Source of the DNA: Circinella umbellata
Lineage: Eukaryota; Mucoromycota; Mucoromycetes; Mucorales; Lichtheimiaceae
Assembly: GCA_025093555.1 (NCBI GenBank)
Contig: JAIWNF010000058.1
Location: forward strand, 62,001-126,000
Direction: 5' to 3'
DNA length: 64,000 nt
In this document: positions 35,392-48,600 of the stretch, one piece after another
How positions within the stretch are numbered: the stretch's first letter is position 1
Layout: every line of letters starts with the position of its first letter
Made by a program: the position numbers and the translations under genes
The notes under the pieces: generated by a model
Seen by the model: the letters and a program-made list of their open reading frames with translations, nothing else
Databases searched by the model: none
Told to the model about the DNA's origin: nothing

Positions 35392-35797
35392 TTTTCAAAT
35401 GAATTTGAAGATGAGTGTGAAAGAAAGAAAGAAAAGAGAAGAAAAAGAAAAGAAAATAAGACCATTGCGCATGTTTAAACAAGCAATGCCCGTGTTACAC
35501 ATGACAAGTGGTTTAAACCAGCTTTCTTTATTCTGTAGCTAAAAAAAGCTTCACGTGTCTGATGTCCAAAATATCTTATTCAATTAGGGTTACACAACAA
35601 CATAAAAGTTATAACACAAACACAGCCATTTTATTTTTGGCTATTTTTGCACCACATTTGTTTGTACTGTCTACTGAGTATTATATGTGCCTGATAAAAA
35701 AAAATAACTTTCGCCCTCAACTTTTTTTTTTATTTTTCTCTCCTTTTCCTCTTCTTCCTTTATTTCTTTCTTCTTTATTTATAATCCCTAGATAATA

Positions 35798-38364
35798 ATG
35801 AAGATACGTAATTCATTGTTACTCTTTCTTCTTTTTACAGTACTTTTACTTGCTGTTGCCGTGCATGCACAAGATGGTACGAAATAGCTTTATTTAGATT
35901 TATTACTGTTATTGTTCTCCAGGCTTTAAGATTATGATACGCGAACAATAAATTCAACAATAGCACCCAACCAACCAATCACTTTTATATTTTTTTAGAT
36001 GGCACTGGAACAGGTGACGGTGCTGGCGATGGAACTGACACAGGCGGTGATACTGGTACAGGCGATGGGACGGGTGATGGAACAGACACAGGCGATGGCA
36101 CTGGTACTGGCGATGGTACAGGCGATGGCACTGGTACTGGCGATGGCACTGGCGATGGCACTGGTACTGGCGATGGCACTGGTGATGGCACAGTTGATAC
36201 ACAACCCGTCCCAACTGAAAGTAATCCTGCACCACAACCGTCAAGTACTTCAACACCCCCTATAGATGATAATGGACCATCAGGCACCGGTACTGTTGAT
36301 CAAGCTACATGTAACGCACTTAAACAAATTTTTAATTCGATGAACGGAAACGGTTGGGCAATCAATACTGGTTGGTCTGGCAATGATATGACTAGCTGTT
36401 GTAACGGCTGGTTTGGTGTTACTTGTAATAACGGGGCTGTGACCAAAATGTAATTATAAAAAAAGAAAACTGAATTTTTTCTATTGAGCAAAAATAGAAA
36501 AAGAAAAATTAACATGAATATAATATTTATTTTTATCCCAGTGAGTTACCTTATAACAATCTCGTTGGTACTCTTCCTGATGTCTTTGGCTCTATTGGAA
36601 CTTTGATGATTCTGTAAGTTTGTTAAGACATAAATTAAACTTTTTTCTCCATATTTTTTCACACAGATCTAATTTTTTTTCTACTATGATATTATAGTGA
36701 TCTTAGCCACAATCAAATCTCAGGCTCTATTCCAGGATCTTTATCTGCAAATATGGCTAATCTTCGTTTCTTGTATGTTTAAATCATATATAAATGTAAA
36801 CGCTTATCCAACTCATACTGATGCCAATGTATTACTTTTAGGAATCTCGATGTTAATGCCATGAACGGCAATTTACCTGGCTTCCAAAATATGCCCATGT
36901 TGAGTAGCATGTAAGACAAATACTTTTTTTAGAAACAAAAGAAAAAATCACAACCTTAAATTTACTTATCTCTCATTATGTATCTATACTTAGCCACCTC
37001 AAGAATAACACTTTCACTGGTTCTATTCCTGATTCATGGGGCAGTATTCTTACTTTGACAGGTTAGAAGGCCTTTTATTCATTATCGATTGTTTGATCAT
37101 AAGGATCGGCCGCAAATATTTGTTTTTACTGATTGTCAATGGGCTTAAAAATTTGTAACAATATAGATATTTATCTGAGTAACAACAATTTGACTGGACC
37201 ATTCCCTGGCGCTGTTCTCAGTCTGAATCAGCTTGTAAACTTGTACGTAATAGAAATATTGTATATACACACTACTGTAATTTTGTTGCATCACTAAAGA
37301 AGAATTCGACTACTGTATTATATTTATTTTCAGAGCACTTGATAACAATCAGATCAACGGCGTAATTCCTAATAATCTTGGCAGTATGACATCTCTTCAA
37401 ACATTGTAAGTGGATTTTTTTCTCAGAAACATAATATCAGACGGGCAAGTCAAAAAATTTAATATACTTAACAATACGTCTATTTTTAATTGATATTTAG
37501 CAACCTCAAAGACAATCATATTCTCGGTCCCATCCCAGAATCAGTCGGTAACCTTACGGGACTCACTTCTTTGTATGTATAACGAAAAAAAAAATTAAGA
37601 TCGACACATTTTACCAGTATTAATCTTTGTACCACCGTCTTTTTTTTCAGGTTAATATCTCACCAGATGTTAAACGGTACCATTCCCGAATCTATCTTTA
37701 ACTTGGCAAATCTTGAATATCTGTAAGTTTTATTTGTTTATTTATTATGCATAAAGAAAATCATATGCTATCAGGAAATATACCAAAAGCATTAATAAAA
37801 TGTATTTATTTAGTGATTTATCAAATAATCGTTTACGAGGAAATATTTCACCAAACATTGGTAGATTACAAAAATTGAAGAGAATGTAAGGATTTAAAGG
37901 AAAAAACACATAAATCAAGAAATACTGGGATCAGAAAAGTTGGGGGAGGAGTTAAATATATAATCCATGGAAAGAAGGAGCCACTCGACCAAACATGTAT
38001 ATTAAACATGGATTATCCTTTTTATAATAGTATGCTTGGCCATAATGGTCTTAATGGTAACATCCCTGAAGAATTCGGAACACTTGGTGCATTAGAGTAC
38101 ATTCAACTCAACTTCAATCAACTTAATGGCCAATTCCCAGGCTTTATGGCTCCACGTGCACTTGGTTACTGCTATATGACTCCCAACCAATTCCAACTTT
38201 GCCCTGATCAAACGATCGTTGGAAATCCTAATAGCATGGCGTTCCAATGCGCTACTGATTGTATTGTTGGTAGTACCCGTCCAGGCGCAGGCAGTTCTAC
38301 TCGTGTTAATCTTATGACACTTATTACTTTGGCTATGGCAGCATTAGCATTTGTTCTTATCTAA
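35798..38364 (+). CDS. Secreted, probably GPI-anchored leucine-rich-repeat protein
   Basis: Exon 1 encodes a signal peptide (MKIRNSLLLFLLFTVLLLAV then AVHAQD). Exon 2 encodes a Gly-Asp-Gly-Thr repeat linker and a cysteine-containing LRR cap (CCNGWFGVTCNNG). Then about nine exons of about 72 nt each encode one plant-type extracellular LRR (for example LDLSHNQISGSIP, IYLSNNNLTGPFP, LALDNNQINGVIP, LDLSNNRLRGNIS). The last exon (from about 38030) holds two more repeats, a C-terminal cap with paired cysteines, a Ser/Gly-rich stretch and a hydrophobic tail (LMTLITLAMAALAFVLI) typical of a GPI-anchor signal. Total length is about 500 aa. It probably sits at the cell surface or wall. The ligand is unknown. 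Inner exon edges were set by LRR frame and GT-AG sites. Confidence 0.88.
35999..36195 (+). repeat. Coding minisatellite (GDGTGT linker)
   Basis: The DNA is built from 6-, 12- and 18-bp units such as GGCACTGGTACTGGCGAT, encoding Gly-Asp-Gly-Thr-Gly-Thr repeats. It forms the flexible linker between the signal peptide and the LRR domain. The reverse strand of the same repeat gives a long Pro-Ser-Pro-Val frame that is only a shadow. Confidence 0.9.
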
Positions 38365-41300
38365 AATACCTCTTTCTTTTTTTTTAATTATAAGCATAAT
38401 CCTATTCAAAGGCATAATTCTGAGTTTTTTTTTTCCACAACCCCCTTTCTTCCCATCCTTAATTTTGTAGAGCTCTTTTTTTTTGTGGCGGAGTCAAACG
38501 TTAAACCCCTTTTATTCTAACTACTTGTGGTTACTCTCTTTTTTTTAAAGAAAAAAAAGAGCTTAACAAGTACACTTTCATTCTTTGTTATTTATATAGT
38601 CAATTAAATCACTCGCTCAAAGTCACATCAATATTCCTTCAAATATTATTATAACAATAGTAGTAATAATGCGTGATTAAAATAGTCCTATTCATAAATA
38701 TATATATATTAATTTCGGTCAAGAAAAACCGGGATAAGGAGATCATTACATTTAAAAATAAATTCCGCTTTTCCCCTGAGCTGCAGTAATTTCACCGATA
38801 ATCTTTCAAGTATTATCAATTCCATGTAATAGTTTTTATCTACAAGCTTATTCTACAGCATGCTTATTTCTAATGATTGATAACTAACTGTTTGTTTTTC
38901 TACTTCGCAGGGCTTGGTACTTGACATATATTCATATATTTTATAAAAAGAATATTGTATTTCTTTTCCAATTTGGTACAGCATGTAATTTCTGTGTTGG
39001 TAGTCAGCGGATGGAAAAGTGAGTATTACTCAGTGTTAATAGACTTTTAATTTAAAAAAAAAACAAGGCAGGAAGATAATTTTTGGGCGATCAATTCGAA
39101 CATTACTACTGTCAGCTATATTTATCGGAATTGAGTCGAGTTAATTGTGGGCGACTCATAAATCATTTTCTGGGAGGTGTAGCGTTATATTCCCCTTTTA
39201 ATGTATTCTTCAAATTATGTTATTTGTGTACTGGCACCACCATTAAAACACGATACCCATCGGATATAAAAATTGATAATAAATATTTCACATCAAATCC
39301 TGAGTAGTCAAACTTCACGTATATAATTACATAGCCAATAAGCTATGCTTGAGACCGCTTGTCATTGAAATATAGTACGATAGTAAACCTTTCTTTACTG
39401 TTTTTTTGTAAACACAGAATATATCGATTGACTGCTGTAGATGTATAGAATAGAACCAGCTTCTTCTTTTCTATCTTTTTTCATGACTTCCATATTTCCA
39501 AATACTAATAATTTTTATCGCTTTTATTATTGACTAATAATTGTTTTCTGGACGTGAGTACTACTGTAAGAGGTGGTTTTCTATAAAATAACGTACTTTG
39601 AGCGGTTTTCACTGACATTTAAATTGAATCAAGTTGAATACATAAATGCAGTAGAATTTGCGCTTCACGAATTTGAGATGTCAGTGTCAATACTAGTGTA
39701 GAACTAATTTTTTCAGAATACACACCATAAAGTGATGTACTAAAGATATAGATACTATCCAGTTGCAGAATAGTAAACAGAGAGACTAAGTCAACAAACA
39801 GCGAAACCAAAACTGATCAATTTAGCAGTTATAACTACAGTATCTACATACAATATGGAAGCCAAGTCTATTGGACCGTCAATTCCATTTACTTACATTT
39901 TTCTCATGTCATTTTTTTTTCTAATAAAAAAGGAGAAGAGTCAATTATTTATGTTCCCCGCCATGAGCTTGGACAATGGATATACAACAAGCAGCAGTGG
40001 ATACGTACATGAATTTTACATGGGAAATATAAGTTAAATATGTTGAAAAAAATGGTGGGATTTTTTATAGCTTAATGGCATTTTGCATTTATCCTGGGAG
40101 GTTCGATAGAATATTTAACTTACGTTTCTTTTTTTTGTTGTTTATACAACTTATTTTGCTTCTGTTATTAGTGTTGTTTCTTTATCTGTCATAATCAAAA
40201 AACACTCGCATGTGATTACGTAGCACATAATACAATATCAATCATGGGTATCATCTATGCGGTTCTGTGGCCCTTTGAGTCGTAATTATATTCTAAAATA
40301 TATGGTACGTATGATATTCAATATACATTGTGTACCCTGCCATTCATATAAACTTCTTATTTAAGTCTTTCTAATCTTAAAAATGCCTCATTTTTTCTAC
40401 CATATCCGCAGGCCTATACATCTTCAAAGTTTTTTTTTTTTTTGGGGGGGGGGCAGGAGAAGATAACTGACCATTTTTTTTTGAGCCATCATTTTTATTT
40501 TCAATTGATTGCACAATGACTGAAATTTCAATTGCTTTTCCTTCTAGGAAAATGTCTAGTTATTGGATTAGAAATCTTTATTCTACAACATATGTAGAAT
40601 AGGTAGTGGGTTATATATATTATTACTGTTTATTCTAATTACGTATCTAGGTTTTTTTTGTTTTCGCTATATACGATTACGTAGCATATAAAATAATCAT
40701 ATTTATGTAATATATTTATAAATCCATCGGTGTAGTGTTATGTATTGTTCCTCGTTTCCAATTATTGTCAAATACGTACGTATAATAAAATAACATATAA
40801 AATAATACCTCGTTTCAATCTTTCTTACTATAACTAAATAAGCCATCACTGCGGCGTACAATTACTAAACTACTGTATAAAAAAAAACAAATCAATGTAA
40901 AATACGTACGTAGTTAAATTTTTGGTACGTAAACCTTCAAATAAGGTGGTATACTATAACGTATTCAATAATGGATTTCATATATTTATACTAGTTAGTC
41001 ACCACTGATTATATTCATTCTGTTTATTCACATAGTAGTTTTATTTGTTTATATGTATACGTACATACCGGATAGTTTTATCATATCATAGGAGTATTTA
41101 GTATGATCATAGGCTATATACACTGTTGAGCTATTATTGTACATCTCTACATTTCTACTTACAGTAGCATGATTGTATTTATTTGTACTCACATAATATT
41201 TGCATACTGCTCTCACAAACCTCCATACAAGTAAAGAATGGTTCTAGGCGCATGTATGCCGTACATGTGCTTTACAATTCAACATAGGTAACGACTTTTA

Positions 41301-42623
41301 AGAGTCTATAACATTGAATGATACTATAACAATTATATGTCATACGACTTTCCATGACACACCTGTCATTCGACGACTCATTAATAAATCCATTTGATAA
41401 TTGCTCTCTCTACATTTGCATATTTAGATTTAATAACAGATGAGGTGGAAAAAAACTATATACTAGTTTTGATTACCAGTAAATAGAAGCAAATCCAAGA
41501 TGTTCTAGAGTCAAACGGGAATTGCATTTTTTTTATTGAAATTATCAAACAAAGCATGTAGGGTGTCGTATTTGGACTATATTCATTGGTATGAACTGTT
41601 TGTTATGCAATGTGTGGTTTTGATACGTATTGTTATTAAACTTGTGCGGTATTCTTATTATATTCAGACGTGGAAATTACATAATTTTAAATGAGGTTGG
41701 ATTTAAAAATAACACATAGATATTTCTATTCAACAAATACATTGTTTCTTTCTTAAGAGCGAATCTTTGGTATTCATTTGAAGTTGAACACGAAAATAGA
41801 CGGCGATGATTGATATTTTTAGTGTCAGTATCATGAGTTGGTTAGAATAATACCAACTACTCTTGAATTGTTATACCAGTGAAAATATGCTAATGTCTAT
41901 TGTCTCGTACTACATACCGTCATCAGTTTGTATCTTCCGCTTTTTTTGTTCATTCTTGCAGTAATTTTCTTCTCCAACACAGAAACACACGACATCTTGC
42001 ACTTTTTCAAGTATTTGTTTCTCTTTTTTAATAGAATTATGGTATGAGTTTTTAGTATATATTCGTTCTCATTCCTTCGTAAATAGTTGGATCATCGATA
42101 TAGTAGAAGTCTTTTTCTTTTGTCTTTTAATGTATAATCTCTGATAACTTTTAAGGCGCAGTGTGCGCATCTGTTTCGTGTAACATGCCGCAATACCAAC
42201 AATGACAATAAAAGTGTTCTGCTTGGAAACACAATGCATAATGTAGATAAGAGAAGTTTAATGACACAAAATCATAGAGCTTGATAGTGTCTGTATCCTA
42301 AACAATAAATTGATAGATTAAACATAATAAATTTAAAAGACAATGACATACTATTAAAGTTGGATTGATTTAACCGTAAAAATATTATTATTATATTACT
42401 AGTTCTCCTTTCGTTACCTAGTTCAAGCACCGATTTAAGCAGCTAAAAGGTCAGTTGCTTTCATAGGTCACTTGATTATTACTTTGTAACTTTCATCAAA
42501 GGCCACACACAAAACAGCACTAGTTGCTGCTCTTTTTTCTTTTTCTTTTTTCTTTATTGTTATTTTCTTTTCTTCTTTTATTTTTTTAACACTTTAATTT
42601 TCCTATTATCCATTTATTATAAA
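38365..42623. other. 4.3-kb gene-free region
   Basis: No gene could be modelled. Short frames at 39083-39307 (+, 74 codons), 39619-39810 (-) and 39855-40037 (+) are unrecognised. A T-run followed by nine G lies at about 40429-40454. TACGTACGTA palindromes occur at 40773-40782 and 40903-40912. A pyrimidine-rich tract at 42530-42595 precedes the ATG2 start. Confidence 0.5.
42530..42595 (+). promoter_or_regulatory. CT-rich tract upstream of ATG2
   Basis: A run of CTTTTTTCTTTTTC-type sequence ends about 30 bp before the ATG at 42624. Probably core promoter or 5' leader, inferred from position. Confidence 0.3.
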
Positions 42624-45600
42624 ATGAAGCCCTGGAAATTTATACCTTCAGCATGGTCAACTTTTACTTTACCGTCCAACATTCAAAAACGTCTTTACAA
42701 ATTCCTGCTGCGCAAGGCGATCGGCCAGTTTCTTTCCAATGACTTGGATCTCGAAAACTTTGACATTGAGTTAGTCAATGGATCAGTTGAGTTACGAGAT
42801 CTTTGCCTAAATCTAGAGGTAAAATAAGCTATATATTTTATGTAGGCCTATTTGAAGATATGAGTGGGTTATTTGAGTATACTGCATAATAAGAAGGCCT
42901 AATATTATTTTTTTTACCTTTTCTGTTTTTTTTCCGTAATATAGCGCTTAAATGAATGGATTGCTGATACTCCGTTTATATTGGAACAAGGGAATGTTGG
43001 AAGTATCAGTGCTTCTTTGCCATGGTCAAACTTTTGGAACGGTGATATTGCCCTTAAAGTAGAAGGATTAAATTTAACTCTACGACCTACAAAACGGATG
43101 AAAAGATGTAAGAAAGCCAAAACAGCACCAACGACAGCAATAAAGAGGGATGGGAATTACCTGAATCAATTTAACTAAAAGAACATGGTTTTCTTTTTAT
43201 TTTTAGCTCGCACACAAGAAGATGAAGACTCGCCTATTATGTCGTCTTCATTACATTTTGCTGATGACTTTTTGAGAACGGAAATGGAAGACCAAGAGTT
43301 GATGAATTCTATACAACAATCAATCCATGAATCAGTTTTCACACCAAATGACGAGGACGGAGAAGAAGATGTTGGGACTGAAGGGCTTCAAGTACTTACT
43401 CGCATCATTGATAAAATGCTTGCCAAAGTTAAAGTAGATGTAATAAATACAACGATTCGTATCCTCCATAATCCACCATCATCAATGTGCCAAAAGCACA
43501 ATAGCTACAACAATGAATATTTCCTCGATTTACATATACCCCAAATTTCATACTTCGATGAAACACCTGAATTTAACACGAGACAACAAACAGCAACAGC
43601 TAACCAAGCCTCTATGGCAGAATCGAGTGTTTTTCTTCCACCTGATGCAAATGAAACTATCAAGATTATAACAATATCATCCCCAACAGTATGGTTACGA
43701 TCGAATGGTACCTCGCCCTTATACAATTTTCATTCAAAAAGTGAAACCCCACTAGAACCCAACGACGATGATGGAAGTGACTTGGATCAAACGGAGTTTT
43801 ATGAAGCAAACGATGGGGGATCATCCTTTTTTAATGGAAACCGATCAGTTCATTCGAGTTACATGAGCGGATCAACGACACCACGTGCATATCCTTATCA
43901 AGGTATTCACGGTTCAACATCGATAAACCATACGAGTGCCAATAGTAGTAGTAAGCCATACCAAGCATTATTATTTACGATGATGGATAAAGAGAATTGG
44001 ATCCGAATTAAACTACGGCCATCTTATCCTCCCAGCCTACAGCAAGCTTCTGACGCACCGCCCATCAAGCAAGTTGATTTCTTATGTACACATATATGTA
44101 CATTTATTACTCCTTGGCAAACCGCATTTTTGTTGGATTTATTCACGAAAATGAATGACGTTGTAAGAGAGCAACCAGAAGAACATCCAAGACCACCACC
44201 ACCAGAAAAACCATTTGATCCATTGGCAGATATGCAGCAAAATCAAAAGTTATATTTGGAATCCGATATTTTGCCATCCTTTTCACGATCAAGTCTGCCA
44301 TCCTCAACTTTTTCTTCACCACCAGCAGCAACAGCACCAGCAGCACCAGAACTAAAAGTCAAATTTCAGATTAATACCATTGATTGCTACTTTTTGTACG
44401 CAGATGTAAATGAACCAACTCAGTCTCATGAATGTGATTTTAAGGATATCAGTCATCTCAAGCTGTCTATTTCTCAGGTTGTAATGCGACATCGTCAATT
44501 TGCACGTGAAAATTCATCGAAACGCGATGTCTCTTTGCGACATAATACTCCTCCCCGAGAAGGCACAAGCCCTATATCAACAGCCAATAATCTACCATTA
44601 TCAATATTAGATGTACGGATATCCAACGTTTTGTTAAGTGAATGGATTAAAAGGCCTCCCTACGCACAGTTCTACGAAGAGTTACCAAAAAGGGTACGAC
44701 AAATCCAATATGATAGGTATAATTCAATATTCGAATTTGATGACAGCATTTCAAATGATTATTTGCATGAAACCGAGTTTCCTTCAATATCACGCCATAA
44801 GAAAAATACAGGCAGGTTAAGAAGAACGGAAGTAATCAGTCTGCGTGTTGAAAAGAAACAAGGCCATGAAGTTAATAGATTTGTTAATTGTGAGTTTCTT
44901 CTTCTTGTATATTTATTACGATTTCCAAGAGGTGTATTATTGACTGATAACAAAACGAATGCAATATTTTAATATTCAATATAGCATCAACTTTAGATGA
45001 GGAAACAAACATTGATATTCAACCATTTATATTACATATTGATGCACAAATTGCGAATCGGCTTGAAAATTATGTAGATGCTGTCATAGACGTCAGCTCA
45101 ACTTGGAAGGTGGATAAACCGGATGATACAAGGTAATAACAGAAGCCAATTACTATAATGGCTTATTAGCATTGTATATCGTACCATTGACACATCTGTT
45201 TTCTATTTTTAACATTAGTTACTTTAATGGCTCTTTGGATCAACGGATATACGAGGATTTGGATCGGGCTTCAGTTGAACATCAACATCGGAAAAAGCTG
45301 CGTATACGCTGTGCATTTATTCGTATTCTATTATATATTCCGGATATGAGTCAAGTGTGTGTAAGGGATGCGTTTAATGATTTGCAACATGCGGATATGT
45401 TGAGTGTGGATATTAAACGACTCATGGTGAAATGGAAATCAGAGATGGATGACCATGAAAATGATCCAAGTTCTGTTCATTCGCGATTTCATACCACAAA
45501 GATACCTGGGGAACCAATAAAATTTCATGTTGATTGTAACTTTATCAATGTTTTCCTACACTTAGCTGGAGGTAATATAATACAGATTCCTAGTAAACAA

Positions 45601-48600
45601 GACACATAATATACCAAATTTATTGATCATTGTTTATTCCGCTTAGATCATGCCGCTCACTGCTGGTTTACATCCAAAACAGTACCTCTTTCACGAGATA
45701 CATCGGATACCCCATTTACCTCATCACAGACAGTCCAAGGACCTACTTTTGAAATAACATTACAGCCCTCAGCAAATTCGACAGGTGCAAATCCTGCTTC
45801 AGCAGCTAAGCCGAGTTTCTTTGGAGCAGGTTCTGATATCCCAAATAATATTTTTGAGTATTTAAGTAAGAATGAATCTATTCCTATATCTCAAAAACAC
45901 AAGGTACCAATGGAGGATCAAGCCGAATCTTCCATGATATTTAAGCAAAGGACAATTGAAACATCGGTAAGAGACATTATTATGTTACTTCATTTTTCTT
46001 CTGTGTGTAAGATAATGGTTACGTATTATTTTATATAGCTCAGTAGTAGCTCACATGAAATTGTATATGTATATATAGCTGGCGGTTGTAAATTGTCATT
46101 TTCCTGTTACTCGACTGAATTTAACCAAGGAAGTGTGGGATATATTCCAAATTTTGCAAAACGACCTCATTTTATGGCAGCCTAAATTTATGCGTCGATT
46201 ATTTACAACGGACAATGTAGATGTGGATTATGAAGAGCGAGGTTCAATGGTTAGTCATCTTTATGGAAATTCAGGACAGCATGTTCGTGATTCTCATTTT
46301 CCAGGTTCTGAGTCAGTGCAAGCATCCAGTGTACTTAGTCAAAGCCATGAAAGATTGGGCCAAAGCACTGATACCCCAAGTCTTCTTTCTCTTGTGGTGG
46401 TGATGAGTGATGGTAAACCACAAATTTATTTTGAAATCTATTATTTTGTGTATGAAAGGAGGAGAAGAAATTTGATATACTAATAGACCAATGGAGTAGC
46501 TATTTGGGATCTACATCACGTAGCAAAAGAAGAACCGGCCAAAACGACTTACCAGCTACACATGTCTGAATTTCGATATTTTACAGTAGTGAAACATCTT
46601 GGTTTGGTATGATTTAATTTTATATTTTAAGTGTAATTCGACGCTGCTAAAAATAAATGTTTCATCTTTTCCAAAAATTGAGTTTAGAACGAAAATATTA
46701 CTACTTTGGATATTGACGACATTACACTTGATCGAGTAACACCAGCGCCTCTACCAGTCGTTTGCAAGACAATACCTAAGCATTTGAATGTATGTTAAAT
46801 ATACTATGCATATTCTTGATAAAACTAATCCTTAGTCAAAGGCAAAACGCAATACATCTGTAGTTTCTCTTGTCGCAAAACTCGTGACTATTCCCGAACT
46901 TAACAAGCTGAACAAGGTCACTAGCGTGGTAGCATGCAATCTTTGCTGGTTATTTAGCATGGATTTCAGTGTTATTCAGCATTTGTCCAGTTTTCAAGGC
47001 ATACCTGAAGCAGTAAGTGCTTCTTTTTATTTTGTTTTAAAAAAAAACTTTGTAGAAGAAAAAACATATTACTAAAAAGCCATTTTATTTGGTTAGATGG
47101 TCTTTATTGATCCTGCTACCCAATACAATAAAATATATGCTCATTTGTTTGATTTATCTGTGGAATATAAACCCTTAAATATTCCATCACGAGCTGCTAT
47201 TGTAATTGATGATGTACAGGTACATAAAAAAAGATTTTACAATTTATTTTTTTCTCGAATAATAATTAAAAAAAATACCTTATGTCTGTATGATTCTTAT
47301 ATCCCCATTCAACAAAATAGGTTATTACAGATATAACATCAGCCGAACAGCCAATTTTAGATTTGAAAACCTATGCCCAAAACGTAAATGTACTTTTGGT
47401 GGATGACGGTACACACATCAACACTGAATATATTAATCAAGCTACAGCACATCTAGTAAAACGACCCATTGATGCGCAAACATACTGGACAACCATAGGA
47501 TATTATCGTGTGCTTAACGTATCCAAATTCGGAGCGTGTGTCAAGCTCAAGTTAGATGACTTTGTCACAATGCCAAATGTTGATATAAACATTCTTAGTA
47601 ACATTATTGTTCTACAAGGGTGTTCTGATACGTTCCATTCTTTAATCAACTTCCTCACTTATGTTGCAAACCAGGGTGATATACCCAAGCCAGTTTTTGA
47701 AAGCGAAGACGAAACGCCTGCTATGAATCGCGCATCTCCTATACATGTAACACAGAATCCTCGAAAAAACATAGACAATAATGATGATGGTCCAGTACCC
47801 AGGAATATGTTGGAAAGTTTAGATCCTGAAGCTTTTAAGCGCTGCAGTATACCATCATCATCTCAAGTGAAACAGAGGAGTGGAATGGATATGAATTATG
47901 TAGAAGAATATTACTCATCCAGTGAAAAAGCCCCTCGTAGCATCGATCATATTCCACCACAAAAGCCATTACGAAAGCACCATGCATACATGAAACGGAA
48001 AAAGGAAGACCAAGTACGTTTGCTCGCCAAAGATATGGAAGAGCTGACTATTGTAGAAAATTTCTTTAGCACTAGTAAACGAGCAAAAGAAACTATCAAG
48101 CCCGTTGTCGACGTAAAACGATCTCTATTATCTTTGCGCGTACGCAATTTTGACGTGATATGGAAATTGTATGAAGGTCATGAATTTGTCTATGATTATG
48201 ATCAAACATCACCACCATCATCACAAACCAGCATAAGAAATAACAGCAAAGAGAACCACTTATCTCGACGGACTTCAATCGATACAGCATCCGACATTAG
48301 TATTAACACGTTGAACGATCGTGATTATATCTCCAACTCACCCACATTCTCACTCTCATCTGAAAGGTCAAGTGATCTATATTTAAAACAAACAACGGCC
48401 TCTTCCAAAGCAAATTCAAAGCGATGCAGCAAAGGTAATGACCGGGAAAATCAACATCGGTATCGTTCAACCGCAGGCGATATTGAAATCCGTTTGGATG
48501 GACTATCACTGGATTTTAATCTGATGCCAACAACAGACAGTACTGGATTACACTTGCACTTAAAGATACGAGACTACCAAGTAATTGATAATATAAAAAC

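Noticed and set aside
36040..36190. CRISPR-like regular repeats
   Set aside because: Units are 6-18 bp, contiguous without spacers, and in frame with a coding exon.
35985..36287. Minus-strand frames rich in Pro-Ser-Pro-Val and His-Arg-Gln repeats
   Set aside because: They are antisense readings of the Gly-Asp-Gly-Thr coding minisatellite of the LRR gene, and overlapping frames are open only because the repeat unit is a multiple of three.
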